A DNA stretch of 64,000 nucleotides from an uncultured Collinsella sp. (GTDB lineage Bacteria; Actinomycetota; Coriobacteriia; Coriobacteriales; Coriobacteriaceae), in assembly GCA_902470695.1 (NCBI GenBank), contig CABRHH010000004.1, positions 62,001 to 126,000 on the forward strand, in the 5' to 3' direction. Positions within the stretch are counted from its first letter, which is position 1; every line of letters begins with the position of its first letter. The notes beneath the pieces were generated by a model that ran no database searches, was not told the origin of the DNA, and was given only the letters and a program-made list of their open reading frames with translations. Positions 1 to 7,312 of this stretch are shown here, in pieces. The position numbers and the translations under genes were made by a program.

Positions 1-1343
1 TCAGACACCTCGGGACCCGTCTGTCCGCTGAATCCCAGGGGTGCCGGGCTTCCAATAGAGGGGTACTGATACCCATTCTGAACAGGTAATTGTTGAGTTG
101 TGGAAAACTGGTGTCCCCATTGTTGATAACCCGTCGGAGGCATCGTGCCCGGGGGCATCGACGGGTAGCCCGCCGCCACGGCGCCCGGTACGCCCCCCGG
201 CACTGCGCCCGGCCAACCGGTCATGTGATGGCCAGGTGCCACGGCCCCGCTCCACATCCCCTGCTGGGCGGGTTGTGCACCGCCCGCCCCCGGTATGGCT
301 TGCACCGCGCCTCCCGCGGACCCCGGCATGCCGTACGGCGCCGGTGCCGCCTGACCGTGCGGTCCTGAGAGGGCACTTTCACCATACGGGTTGGCATACG
401 GGTTGGCTACATCGGGTTGCTGCGAGGGGTTTGCCCCGCCCCCTGCTCCATTCGCCGCTCCCAGAGCCCCGGCCTGTCCGGCGCTCCAGTTTCCCCCGGG
501 CTGCATGCCAGGGTATCCGGCGCCCTCAGCACCGCCTGGGCCCGTTGGCATCCCCGGCGCATATCCCATGGCGCCCGCGCCTGCGCCCGCAGCGCCTGTA
601 GGCGCGGCCTGCTGATAGGGGTTGGTTCCCGCGGGGCCTTGCGGCCATGCGCCCGCGACCGCTCCGCCCGCGGTCTGCAACCCTGTTGCCATGCGTTGCC
701 GGGCTCCGCCCGGCCGCACGGCCGCTCCACGTGAAACGGTTTGGCCGATCTCAGCCACCCGCGCCGGGTCGATGCTGACCGTCACGACCGTTCCCTGTCC
801 GAGGTTATCCTCAATGGAGATGGCCCCGCCTGCGTTCTGCAGGTATTCCTGCACCATGGGCAGGCCCGACCCCGTGCCGCGAATGTAGCGCTTCTGATCG
901 CGGTCGGCGCTGGTAACGCCGAACTCAAAGGCGCGCTCCTTGTCGGCGATGCCGGGGCCCTGGTCGGCGAATCGGATGGTGTTGCCGCCGTCGAGGATGG
1001 AGATGACCGGTTCGACGAATCGCGCGTGGATGAAGTTCTCAACAAGCTCTCGTATGACCATGAGCGACAGGCGACCGCCCTGTTCCTTCATGGTTCGGTA
1101 GACCGTGTTGGTGATCTCTTCCAAGTACGTGCGGACGTCGTCGCGCTCGACGACAATCACCCGCGGCGTTGACAGCAGGTCGTCATATACCGAGATGCGC
1201 GTGGCGAAAGACGCTCGCCCGCCGCCCTGCGCTTCGCCGGCGCCTGGCATCGGTGCGGCGCCTGCGCCGGCCGTGCCGGTGAGGTGCTGGTTGTCCGGTG
1301 CTGGGTCGCCGGAATCCACAAAGGGGTAGAAATCTTCGGACAT
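1..1343 (-). CDS. ATP-binding protein with GHKL (HATPase_c) domain and Gly/Pro/Ala-rich tail, partial at left edge
   Basis: The frame opens at ATG 1343 and is still open at base 1, so the C-terminus lies outside the window. Residues about 60-192 form a histidine-kinase-like ATPase fold: N box RELVENF near 98-104, G1 box DQGPG near 127-131, G2 box GTGSGLP near 156-162. No phosphoacceptor histidine domain or membrane segment precedes it, so it resembles anti-sigma/GHKL ATPases more than a complete sensor kinase. From about residue 205 onward the protein is low-complexity, rich in Gly, Ala, Pro, Gln and Met, which suggests a disordered tail. It diverges from rpmH across an origin-like intergenic region. 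Substrate and partner are unknown. Confidence 0.8.
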   Translation of the reverse strand, partial: MSEDFYPFVDSGDPAPDNQHLTGTAGAGAAPMPGAGEAQGGGRASFATRISVYDDLLSTPRVIVVERDDVRTYLEEITNTVYRTMKEQGGRLSLMVIRELVENFIHARFVEPVISILDGGNTIRFADQGPGIADKERAFEFGVTSADRDQKRYIRGTGSGLPMVQEYLQNAGGAISIEDNLGQGTVVTVSIDPARVAEIGQTVSRGAAVRPGGARQRMATGLQTAGGAVAGAWPQGPAGTNPYQQAAPTGAAGAGAGAMGYAPGMPTGPGGAEGAGYPGMQPGGNWSAGQAGALGAANGAGGGANPSQQPDVANPYANPYGESALSGPHGQAAPAPYGMPGSAGGAVQAIPGAGGAQPAQQGMWSGAVAPGHHMTGWPGAVPGGVPGAVAAGYPSMPPGTMPPTGYQQWGHQFSTTQQLPVQNGYQYPSIGSPAPLGFSGQTGPEVS

Positions 1344-1399
1344 TACTGCTCATTCTTTCTCGTGGTGTGCGACTAGGATACCAGCTCGGCGGCGGTGCT

Positions 1400-1525
1400 T
1401 TCATGAGCTTTCAACAAGTTTTCCGAACGTGTTGAAAAGTGAAGAAAAGTACTGAAAAGTTATTAACAGTTTCAACATGGCCTGTGGAAAAGTCTGTGAA
1501 AAGTGGTGAAAAGTTCGTCGCAAAT
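1400..1525. other. Candidate replication-origin segment with DnaA-box-like motifs
   Basis: This stretch between the divergent ATPase gene and rpmH is dense in 9-mers resembling the DnaA box consensus TTWTNCACA. TTATTAACA lies at 1460-1468, TGTGGAAAA (TTTTCCACA on the other strand) at 1483-1491, and TTTCAACA/TGTTGAAA variants around 1410-1437 and 1470-1477. In many bacteria oriC sits immediately upstream of rpmH. dnaA itself is not in the window, so the assignment is an inference from motif density and gene order. Confidence 0.5.
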
Positions 1526-1600
1526 CCCCGTACGGAGTTTGAGAAGAATGCGCGCGTTTCGCGAAGCCTATGGGAACTTGGGAACTTTCCTGAGCAAAGA

Positions 1601-1630
1601 TTGACAGAAATGCTGGCCTTTCACTACAAT
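1601..1630 (+). promoter_or_regulatory. Sigma-70-type promoter for rpmH-rnpA operon
   Basis: A -35 box TTGACA (1601-1606) and a -10 box TACAAT (1625-1630) are separated by 18 bp. They lie about 60 bp upstream of the rpmH start, which is preceded by the ribosome binding site CAGGAGGA. Confidence 0.75.
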
Positions 1631-1690
1631 CTGTAAGCTCAACCGTCTATTCTGTCTAAGCAGACCAAATGCACCAGGAGGATGTACACC

Positions 1691-1834
1691 ATGAAGCGTA
1701 CGTATCAGCCGAATAAGCGCAAGCGCGCCAAGACCCACGGCTTCCGTTCCCGTATGGCCACCAAGAGCGGCCGCGCCGTGCTCGCCCGTCGCCGCGCCAA
1801 GGGGCGCAAGCGTCTGACGGTGAGCGACGAGTAA
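1691..1834 (+). CDS. rpmH: 50S ribosomal protein L34
   Basis: This 47-residue, highly basic protein starts MKRTYQPNKRKR and contains the conserved GFRSRMAT segment. Length and sequence are typical for bL34, which binds 23S rRNA in the large subunit. It begins at ATG 1691 after a strong ribosome binding site (AGGAGGATGTACACC). It is first in the conserved block rpmH-rnpA-yidD-yidC-jag that usually lies beside the chromosomal origin, and it is driven by the promoter at 1601-1630. Confidence 0.97.
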   Translation: MKRTYQPNKRKRAKTHGFRSRMATKSGRAVLARRRAKGRKRLTVSDE

Positions 1835-1846
1835 CAATCGGCTCGC

Positions 1847-2176
1847 ATGCAGACCATCAAGTCCCGCCGGGACTTCGAGCGGGTGTTCACCCAGGGACGG
1901 CGTTACAACCATCCTCTGGTCCGAATGGTTATATGTGATTCCATCAGCGAAGGCGATCCGGGTCGGGTCGCCTTCGCTGCTGCAAAGAGACTCGGTTGCG
2001 CCGTGGTGCGCAACCGGTCTAAACGTGTGCTCCGTGAGGCCGCGCGCAGCTGCGGGCTTCCTGCGGCTGGTCGGGAGATCATCCTGTTCGCTACACCGCG
2101 CACGCGCCGCGCCGCCGCGCAGGAGATGACCGCGGCGCTTGATTCCCTTTGTGCCAGGGCCGGTATCCATGGGTAG
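1847..2176 (+). CDS. rnpA: Ribonuclease P protein component
   Basis: The 109-residue basic protein contains the RnpA signature RNRSKRVLRE near residues 55-64 and the N-terminal phenylalanine/arginine-rich tRNA-leader-binding face (RRDFERVFTQGRR). It partners the catalytic RNase P RNA in 5' maturation of tRNA precursors; the RNA gene is not in this window. It starts 12 bp after rpmH, and its last codons overlap the start of yidD, consistent with translational coupling. Confidence 0.95.
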   Translation: MQTIKSRRDFERVFTQGRRYNHPLVRMVICDSISEGDPGRVAFAAAKRLGCAVVRNRSKRVLREAARSCGLPAAGREIILFATPRTRRAAAQEMTAALDSLCARAGIHG

Positions 2177-2381
2177 GCGCCTGGCCTTGGCGGCCATTCA
2201 TTGGTACCAGCGCAGGGTGTCACCTGTGCTGCCGGATGCATGTATATACATCCCGACCTGTTCACAGTATGCTGTTGAGGCAATCGAGAAATACGGCGTT
2301 ATGAGGGGCTGCTGGCTGGCTGCGTGCCGCATCCTGCGCTGCAACCCGCTGCACGCCGGAGGGTATGACCCCGTGCCGTAA
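2169..2381 (+). CDS. yidD: Membrane protein insertion efficiency factor YidD
   Basis: A 70-residue protein with the UPF0161 pattern: RVSP near the start, CSQYAVEAI, then CRILRCNPLHAGGYDPVP at the C-terminus. The family helps the YidC insertase place proteins in the membrane. I chose ATG 2169, which overlaps the rnpA stop, because the family begins right there (MGRRLALAAIHWYQR); an upstream in-frame ATG at 2139 lies deep inside rnpA. Next in the operon is yidC. Confidence 0.93.
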   Translation: MGRRLALAAIHWYQRRVSPVLPDACIYIPTCSQYAVEAIEKYGVMRGCWLAACRILRCNPLHAGGYDPVP

Positions 2382-2408
2382 AGGCGCGGAGCTATCGGAG
2401 GAAACCTT

Positions 2409-3188
2409 ATGTGGGACTGGATCGTTCAAATCTTGTTCGAGGCGCTGAAGCTCATTCAGTCGTTTGCGAGCGACTGGGGCCTGTCGATCATCATCCTGGT
2501 GGTCATCATCCGCCTGGCGCTGACGCCCCTGATGCTGAAATCGACCAAGTCGACCGCGCGTATGCAGGTGCTGCAGCCCAAGCTGATGGCGATCCAGGAG
2601 AAGTATGCCGACGATCCGCAGCGTCAGGCTGAGGAGATGCAGAAGTTCTACTCCGAAAACAAGTTCAATCCGCTCGGCGGCTGTCTGCCCCTGCTGATCC
2701 AGATGCCCATCCTGATCGCCCTGTTCACGCTGCTGCGCAGCTTGGATACCTATTTCCCGGATGCCAAGGAGCTCGGCTTCTCGTTCTTCAACATTCTGCC
2801 GAACCTGACTACCACGCCCGCCCAGGCGTTCGCTGAGGGTATCGGCAGCGCGATCCCGTACATCGTGGCGCTGCTGCTGTTTGCCGTGCTTACGTTCATC
2901 CCGCAGCTCTACATGTCGCGCAATCAGACGGGCGCCCAGGCACAGAGCATGAAGATGATGTCGGTCGTGATGGGCTTCATGATGCTCTTCATGGGCTGGG
3001 GCCTGCCCGCCGGCGTGCTGCTGTACTACGACGTATCTTCGCTGTGGCAGGTTGTCCAGCAGATCTTTGTTACCCAGCGTGTGATCGAGAAGGCTAAGGC
3101 CGAGGAAGAGGAGCGTATGGCAAATGCTCCCATCGAGGTCGACGTGGTGCGTCGTGAGCGCAAGCCCCGCCCGCACAAGTCCAAGTAG
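2409..3188 (+). CDS. yidC: Membrane protein insertase YidC (Oxa1 family)
   Basis: The 259-residue protein is the short Gram-positive type of YidC. A hydrophobic N-terminal segment is followed by the conserved arginine of the hydrophilic groove (VIIRLALTPL), a charged cytoplasmic hairpin loop (residues about 55-85), then membrane segments near 95-115, 145-165 and 180-215. The tail is basic (RRERKPRPHKSK), as expected for ribosome contact. It inserts and folds inner-membrane proteins alone or with SecYEG. A Shine-Dalgarno sequence (GGAGGAAACCTT) precedes ATG 2409. Confidence 0.95.
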   Translation: MWDWIVQILFEALKLIQSFASDWGLSIIILVVIIRLALTPLMLKSTKSTARMQVLQPKLMAIQEKYADDPQRQAEEMQKFYSENKFNPLGGCLPLLIQMPILIALFTLLRSLDTYFPDAKELGFSFFNILPNLTTTPAQAFAEGIGSAIPYIVALLLFAVLTFIPQLYMSRNQTGAQAQSMKMMSVVMGFMMLFMGWGLPAGVLLYYDVSSLWQVVQQIFVTQRVIEKAKAEEEERMANAPIEVDVVRRERKPRPHKSK

Positions 3189-3229
3189 AGGCTCATACTT
3201 ATTTAGGTACCTAACTATTGGAGTTTGCC

Positions 3230-3799
3230 ATGAGTGAGGAACTGGTTGAAGAGACGACCGAAGAGGCAACCGAGCAGGTTGTTGGTGAGTTCTCCGAGAT
3301 AGCCGAGCGCTATAAGGCTGGAGAGCAGCTCAACGATGATGAGCTCGATGCCATTGCCGACGCGGCCATTTCCATTGTGCGTGCCGTTCTTGCTCATTTC
3401 GATGCTGACGACTCTCCCATCGATGAGTACGAAGGTGACGAGGGTGAGTTGATTCTCGATGTGACGGCACCCGATTTGGCGGTCCTTATCGGTCGTCACG
3501 GTAGAACGCTCGAGGCGTTGCAGACGATGGTCTCCCTCCTGGTCAGCCGCAAGCTTGGGTTCAGGTATCCAGTCGTTGTCGATGTTGAGGGGTATCGGAG
3601 TCGCCGCCATGAGAAGGTATCCTCTATGGCACGCTCTGCTGCCACGCGTGCTGTTCAGCAGGGTCGTCCGGTCAACCTTCCGCCTATGACAGCGTCCGAG
3701 CGCCGACTGGTTCACATTGCCTTGCGTGAGGATGATCGGGTTGAGACGCATTCGGAAGGCGTTGATCCCGAGCGACGCGTTGTAATCACGCCGCGTTAA
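3230..3799 (+). CDS. jag: RNA-binding protein Jag/KhpB (KH and R3H domains)
   Basis: The 189-residue protein has a glutamate-rich N-terminus, a KH domain with the loop LIGRHGRTLEAL, and a C-terminal R3H region (MTASERRLVHIALRE). It lacks the N-terminal Jag_N domain of longer homologues. The family binds RNA and affects cell envelope and division in Gram-positives. ATG 3230 has GGAG 6 bp upstream; an upstream TTG (3218) is in frame but less likely. The gene follows yidC as usual and is closed by the hairpin at 3814-3836. Confidence 0.93.
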   Translation: MSEELVEETTEEATEQVVGEFSEIAERYKAGEQLNDDELDAIADAAISIVRAVLAHFDADDSPIDEYEGDEGELILDVTAPDLAVLIGRHGRTLEALQTMVSLLVSRKLGFRYPVVVDVEGYRSRRHEKVSSMARSAATRAVQQGRPVNLPPMTASERRLVHIALREDDRVETHSEGVDPERRVVITPR

Positions 3800-3813
3800 A
3801 GGTTGTGAACAAA

Positions 3814-3836
3814 GGGCACCGTCGGTGCCCTTTTTT
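3814..3836 (+). terminator. Rho-independent terminator after jag
   Basis: GGGCACC and GGTGCCC pair around a GTC loop and are followed by six T residues. The hairpin lies 15 bp after the jag stop and separates the rpmH-jag operon from rsmG. Confidence 0.9.
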
Positions 3837-3886
3837 GTCAGGAATCAACTACTCATGGTTTTGAGTCAGAATACATAGGAGCACAC

Positions 3887-4660
3887 ATGATTGGAAAGGC
3901 AACCGAACGTTCCATCAGCCTCACGCATCTTGCTGATGATGATAGCCGGTGTCATCAGCTGGCTGACGAGTTGATTGAGCTTGCTGGATGCCTTGAGGTT
4001 GAGGTACACCCTCGGCAAGCCATGCAGTTGGTTGCACATCTCCTCTATGTTGAGCAGGTCAATTCTTATATGAATCTTACGCGCATCGTTGATCTGCATG
4101 AGGCTGTGACCCTTCACCTCATTGATTCGATTGCATTGACACGCAGTCTTCCTTTTGACCCTGAGTATTTCTTGGATATGGGAACCGGTGCCGGCTTTCC
4201 AGGTATTCCCATTCATGTCATGACAGGTTGCCACGGTGTGCTGCTGGATTCTGTGGGTAAGAAGATTAAAGCGGTCAATGCGTTTATCGACGAGCTAGGC
4301 CTTGAGGGAATCTCTGGCGTGCATGATCGCCTTGAGTCGTTCGCTGCTTCTCATAAGAATACGTTTGATATGGTTTGTGCCCGCGCGGTTGGTCAGCTGC
4401 CGACCATCATCGAGTACGGTACGCCGTTTCTGGAGCAAGATGGGTTCTTGATGCTTGCGAAAGCCCGGCCTACTGATGAAGAGTTGCGTGCTGGCGATCG
4501 TGCTGCCGAAGTATGCGGTCTTGAGCGTATTGGGTGTGATGAGTTCGAGTTGCCTGAAGGTTCGGGTCATCGCTCTGTTCTCTTCTATCAGAAGATCAAT
4601 GAGCCGCGGATTGCGTTGCCTCGTCCCGTTGGTGAGGCCAAGCGCAAACCGCTTGGGTAG
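3887..4660 (+). CDS. rsmG: 16S rRNA (guanine-N7)-methyltransferase RsmG
   Basis: A 257-residue Rossmann-type methyltransferase with the SAM-binding loop DMGTGAGFPGIP at residues 97-108, the preceding NLTRI motif, RAVGQL, and the C-terminal AKRKPLG signature. It makes m7G527 (E. coli numbering) in 16S rRNA; loss of the family gives low-level streptomycin resistance. The start ATG 3887 has AGGAG upstream. Codon use is less GC-rich at third positions than in the flanking genes, as it is through parB. The downstream parAB pair is the classic origin-proximal neighbour. Confidence 0.95.
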   Translation: MIGKATERSISLTHLADDDSRCHQLADELIELAGCLEVEVHPRQAMQLVAHLLYVEQVNSYMNLTRIVDLHEAVTLHLIDSIALTRSLPFDPEYFLDMGTGAGFPGIPIHVMTGCHGVLLDSVGKKIKAVNAFIDELGLEGISGVHDRLESFAASHKNTFDMVCARAVGQLPTIIEYGTPFLEQDGFLMLAKARPTDEELRAGDRAAEVCGLERIGCDEFELPEGSGHRSVLFYQKINEPRIALPRPVGEAKRKPLG

Positions 4661-4704
4661 GTACGAGATTCTTTGCACTCTAATCAGCTTTTTGAACTGA
4701 GATA

Positions 4705-4730
4705 CCCAGTGTTTCACGTGAAACACTGGG
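4705..4730. other. parS centromere site 1
   Basis: The canonical 16-bp parS palindrome TGTTTCACGTGAAACA occupies 4710-4725 and is extended to a perfect 26-bp palindrome by CCCAG/CTGGG. It lies 45 bp after rsmG and about 500 bp upstream of parA. ParB binds such sites to load onto the chromosome; the extended hairpin might also terminate rsmG transcription. Confidence 0.95.
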
Positions 4731-5187
4731 TTTACTTGTAACTAGAGATGTAGTTGTCAGGTAGGTAGACGGATATCTCTTTGAAGAGATCAATTGAGAG
4801 ATGCACTTTGGCCATACCATTCGAAATCGAACCTCCTCGCCTGAGTTATTACTAATCACTAAATAGTTGAGCATGAGGTTTTAGAAACTAAGATGGTTCT
4901 ATGTGGTATGAAACAGTCCAGGCAGACTTCACTCAAATGCGGGTGCGAATGCACAGGGCATTACAACACAGACTCATGTATTGGTATTGCTGCAGAAGTA
5001 GCAATCAGAATCTTCGCATGATTCATTATGGGTCTGTTTGCTGACCATTACGTAGGAATGATTGGCTCAACCTGTGAAGCGTAAGGGCATGTAAGCAGTC
5101 ACATTGAAGTACTTACATTTAGATGCCTAACAGCAATAGATAGTGTTATACGAGCGCGTGTAAGTGCCGTATAATACTTCAATGCTA
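4731..5187. other. AT-rich intergenic region between parS sites
   Basis: About 450 bp without a convincing coding frame and clearly less GC-rich than the rest of the window. Apart from the parS sites at its two ends and the parAB promoter at 5146-5175, I see no defined element. Confidence 0.6.
5146..5175 (+). promoter_or_regulatory. Probable parAB promoter
   Basis: A perfect -10 hexamer TATAAT (5170-5175) follows a weak -35 TTATAC (5146-5151) at 18 bp. Two parS sites lie between this promoter and parA, so ParB binding could feed back on parAB expression. Confidence 0.5.
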
Positions 5188-5188
5188 T

Positions 5189-5204
5189 GGTTTCACGTGA
5201 AACT
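5189..5204. other. parS centromere site 2
   Basis: GGTTTCACGTGAAACT has the invariant GTTTCACGTGAAAC core of parS with non-palindromic outermost bases. It sits in the parA leader, 24 bp from site 3. Confidence 0.9.
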
Positions 5205-5212
5205 CTATGGTG

Positions 5213-5228
5213 TGTTTCACGTGAAACA
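5213..5228. other. parS centromere site 3
   Basis: A perfect TGTTTCACGTGAAACA palindrome. Its last base is the A of an in-frame ATG at 5228, which makes that ATG an unlikely parA start. Confidence 0.95.
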
Positions 5229-5257
5229 TGTCAGTATTGGCAAGAGACGGAGGCGCA

Positions 5258-6058
5258 GTGGGTTTTCGGGATGTAAAGCGCTCAAAAAGCATGAAACCTA
5301 TGCACACAATTGCGATTATCAATCAAAAAGGCGGTGTGGGTAAGTCTACAACGACCGTGAACCTCGCTGCAGCACTTGGTGAACTGGGCCGCAAAGTGCT
5401 CATTGTTGATTTTGATCCGCAGGGAAATAGCACCAGTGGATTTGGAATCGATAAAGAAGCGTTGCATCAATGCGTTTACGATGCACTGCTTCACGATGTG
5501 CCGGCGGAAAAGCTGATTTGTGACACATCAAACAAGCGAGTCTTTGTCATTCCAGCGACCATTCAGCTTGCCGGTGCGGAAATTGAACTCGTTTCTGCCA
5601 TGGCACGTGAAACGCGCCTGAAAGATCTGCTCGAACCGGTGAAAGATGAGTTTGACTTTATCTTTATCGACTGCCCTCCATCACTTGGATTACTCACCAT
5701 CAATGCGCTTGCGGCGGCCGATAGCGTGCTGATCCCAATTCAGTGCGAATATTACGCGCTGGAAGGTGTGACAAAGCTTCTCGAGTCGATGCGCATGGTG
5801 AAGGGTCGTATCAACAAGGAGCTCGATACCTACGGTGTCTTGATGACGATGTACGATTCAAGGACGTCGCTGTCAAATCAGGTGGTCGAAGAGGTGCAGA
5901 CGTACTTCGGTGACATTGCATTTAAGACCTGCATTCCTCGATCGGTCAAAGTATCGGAAGCGCCGTCATACGGAATGCCTGTTATATCGTATGCGCCGAA
6001 CAACAAAGGTGCCCGAGCGTATATGAATCTTGCAAAAGAGGTGATCAAGCGTGCCTAG
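5258..6058 (+). CDS. parA: Chromosome partitioning ATPase ParA (Soj)
   Basis: A deviant Walker A motif KGGVGKST near residues 24-31, a DFDPQGN box and IDCPPSLG (Walker B region) identify a ParA/Soj ATPase of 266 residues. It drives origin segregation together with ParB bound to parS. The start is uncertain. GTG 5258 is chosen because GGAGG lies just upstream; ATG 5228 overlaps a parS site and lacks a ribosome binding site, and ATGs at 5291 and 5300 would still keep the Walker A motif. The stop overlaps the GTG start of parB. Confidence 0.93.
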   Translation: MGFRDVKRSKSMKPMHTIAIINQKGGVGKSTTTVNLAAALGELGRKVLIVDFDPQGNSTSGFGIDKEALHQCVYDALLHDVPAEKLICDTSNKRVFVIPATIQLAGAEIELVSAMARETRLKDLLEPVKDEFDFIFIDCPPSLGLLTINALAAADSVLIPIQCEYYALEGVTKLLESMRMVKGRINKELDTYGVLMTMYDSRTSLSNQVVEEVQTYFGDIAFKTCIPRSVKVSEAPSYGMPVISYAPNNKGARAYMNLAKEVIKRA

Positions 6059-6929
6059 TCCAAAAAAGAAACCCGCACTCGGTCGTGGTCTCGGCTCTCT
6101 CATGGGCGAAGCCCAAAGTGAAACAGGATTTGCTTCTGCTGACACAGAAATGGATATCGAGAAGATCGTCCCGAATCCCAACCAGCCGCGCACGCATTTC
6201 AATGAGTCTCAGCTTGAAGAGTTGAGTGAGTCGATTCGCGAAAATGGCGTGCTGCAACCCCTGCTTGTTCGCAAGAAGGGTTCGTCCTATGAAATCATCG
6301 CTGGGGAGCGTCGGTATCAGGCTTCGAAAATTGCGGGTCTGAAGAAACTGCCGGTGATTGTAAAAGATGTTGACGATCAGAAGATGCTCGAGCTGGCGCT
6401 CATCGAGAATCTACAGCGTTCTGATCTGAATCCCATTGAAGAAGCTCGTGGTTACAAGCAGCTCATTAAGTCGAGCGGTATGACCCAGGAGGCTCTGTCG
6501 AAAGCGGTGTCGAAATCTCGTTCCGCTATTACCAATTCCCTCCGTCTGCTTGATCTGCCTGAGCAGGTTCAAGACTTGTTGTTCGATGGGAAGCTGACAG
6601 CTGGGCATGCGCGCGCCATCTTGGCTGTTCCGTTTGAAGAGGCTCGTGTGAAGCTGGCTGAGAAGGTTGTGGCAGAAGGATTGTCGGTTCGTGCGACTGA
6701 AAACCTTGCACCGCTCTTTTCAGTCGGAGAGACACCGCGTGCTCCGCGTCCGGTAACGCCGCAGTCATATAAAAAGGCTGCGCGTGTCCTTCGTCAGCTT
6801 TTCAATACAAGTGTGAAGGTTCGTTCTACGCGTGGTAAGAATAAGATTGAGATCGAGTTCAAGGATGAAGAAGATCTCTCACGTATTCTTGCGTCCATGC
6901 TTGAGGCTGAAGGCGGCGATGAAGTATGA
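6051..6929 (+). CDS. parB: Chromosome partitioning protein ParB (Spo0J)
   Basis: The 292-residue protein starts at GTG 6051, overlapping parA by 8 bp. It shows the N-terminal ParA-contact segment (ALGRGLGSLMGE), the CTP-binding ParB/Srx boxes (IVPNPNQPRTHF, GERRYQASK, ENLQRSDLNP), a helix-turn-helix around KAVSKSRSAITN, and a C-terminal dimerisation region. It binds the three parS sites upstream of parA. The next small gene overlaps its stop by 4 bp. Confidence 0.96.
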   Translation: MPSPKKKPALGRGLGSLMGEAQSETGFASADTEMDIEKIVPNPNQPRTHFNESQLEELSESIRENGVLQPLLVRKKGSSYEIIAGERRYQASKIAGLKKLPVIVKDVDDQKMLELALIENLQRSDLNPIEEARGYKQLIKSSGMTQEALSKAVSKSRSAITNSLRLLDLPEQVQDLLFDGKLTAGHARAILAVPFEEARVKLAEKVVAEGLSVRATENLAPLFSVGETPRAPRPVTPQSYKKAARVLRQLFNTSVKVRSTRGKNKIEIEFKDEEDLSRILASMLEAEGGDEV

Positions 6930-7183
6930 ATCGTAAGCAGATAGTACTTGTGGCCTCAACATGTTTTGCGATTGCCGTTGGTGCGGTTGCTGGTTACAGG
7001 TTGAGCACGGATCGGGATTTGCGCGAGAACCTTCACCGCAAGGCAAAGCGTGCCTTCGCATCATCGCGGCAGCGAATGGATGACATGAGCGAGGAGGTAG
7101 CCTTGAAAACGGCTAAGGTTACGAAGAATCCTCGCATTAACCAGGAATGGGTCGAGCATCAGTGGGATGCACTCGGAGTATAA
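6926..7183 (+). CDS. Small membrane-anchored protein of unknown function
   Basis: An 85-residue protein whose ATG overlaps the parB stop (ATGA), so it is probably translated with parB. Residues 5-25 form one hydrophobic segment; the rest is charged (RKAKRAFASSRQRMDDMSEEV) and cytoplasmic-looking. The layout resembles YtxH-type proteins, but I recognise no defined family. The convergent hairpin at 7230-7266 ends the operon. Confidence 0.75.
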   Translation: MNRKQIVLVASTCFAIAVGAVAGYRLSTDRDLRENLHRKAKRAFASSRQRMDDMSEEVALKTAKVTKNPRINQEWVEHQWDALGV

Positions 7184-7229
7184 GTCTCAAAGGTTAGGTA
7201 CCTCACAAAAAATCCGAGTTGTAATGATT

Positions 7230-7266
7230 GAGGGGCTGCAGCCTGCGTCATGGTCTGCAGCCCCTC
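7230..7266. terminator. Bidirectional hairpin between parB operon and rlmN
   Basis: A 12-bp perfect stem GAGGGGCTGCAG/CTGCAGCCCCTC with a 13-nt loop lies between two convergent genes. The T tract is poor on the plus side; on the minus side T residues follow a little downstream. Confidence 0.6.
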
Positions 7267-7312
7267 TTGCATGCGTTAGCGCAGCGTTGAGTGATGGTGT
7301 CGAAAGGTCTCG

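Noticed and set aside
723..738. A further parS site in the ATPase gene
   Set aside because: Only CCACGTGAAAC matches; the left half of the palindrome is absent. A similar half site lies in parA near 5608.
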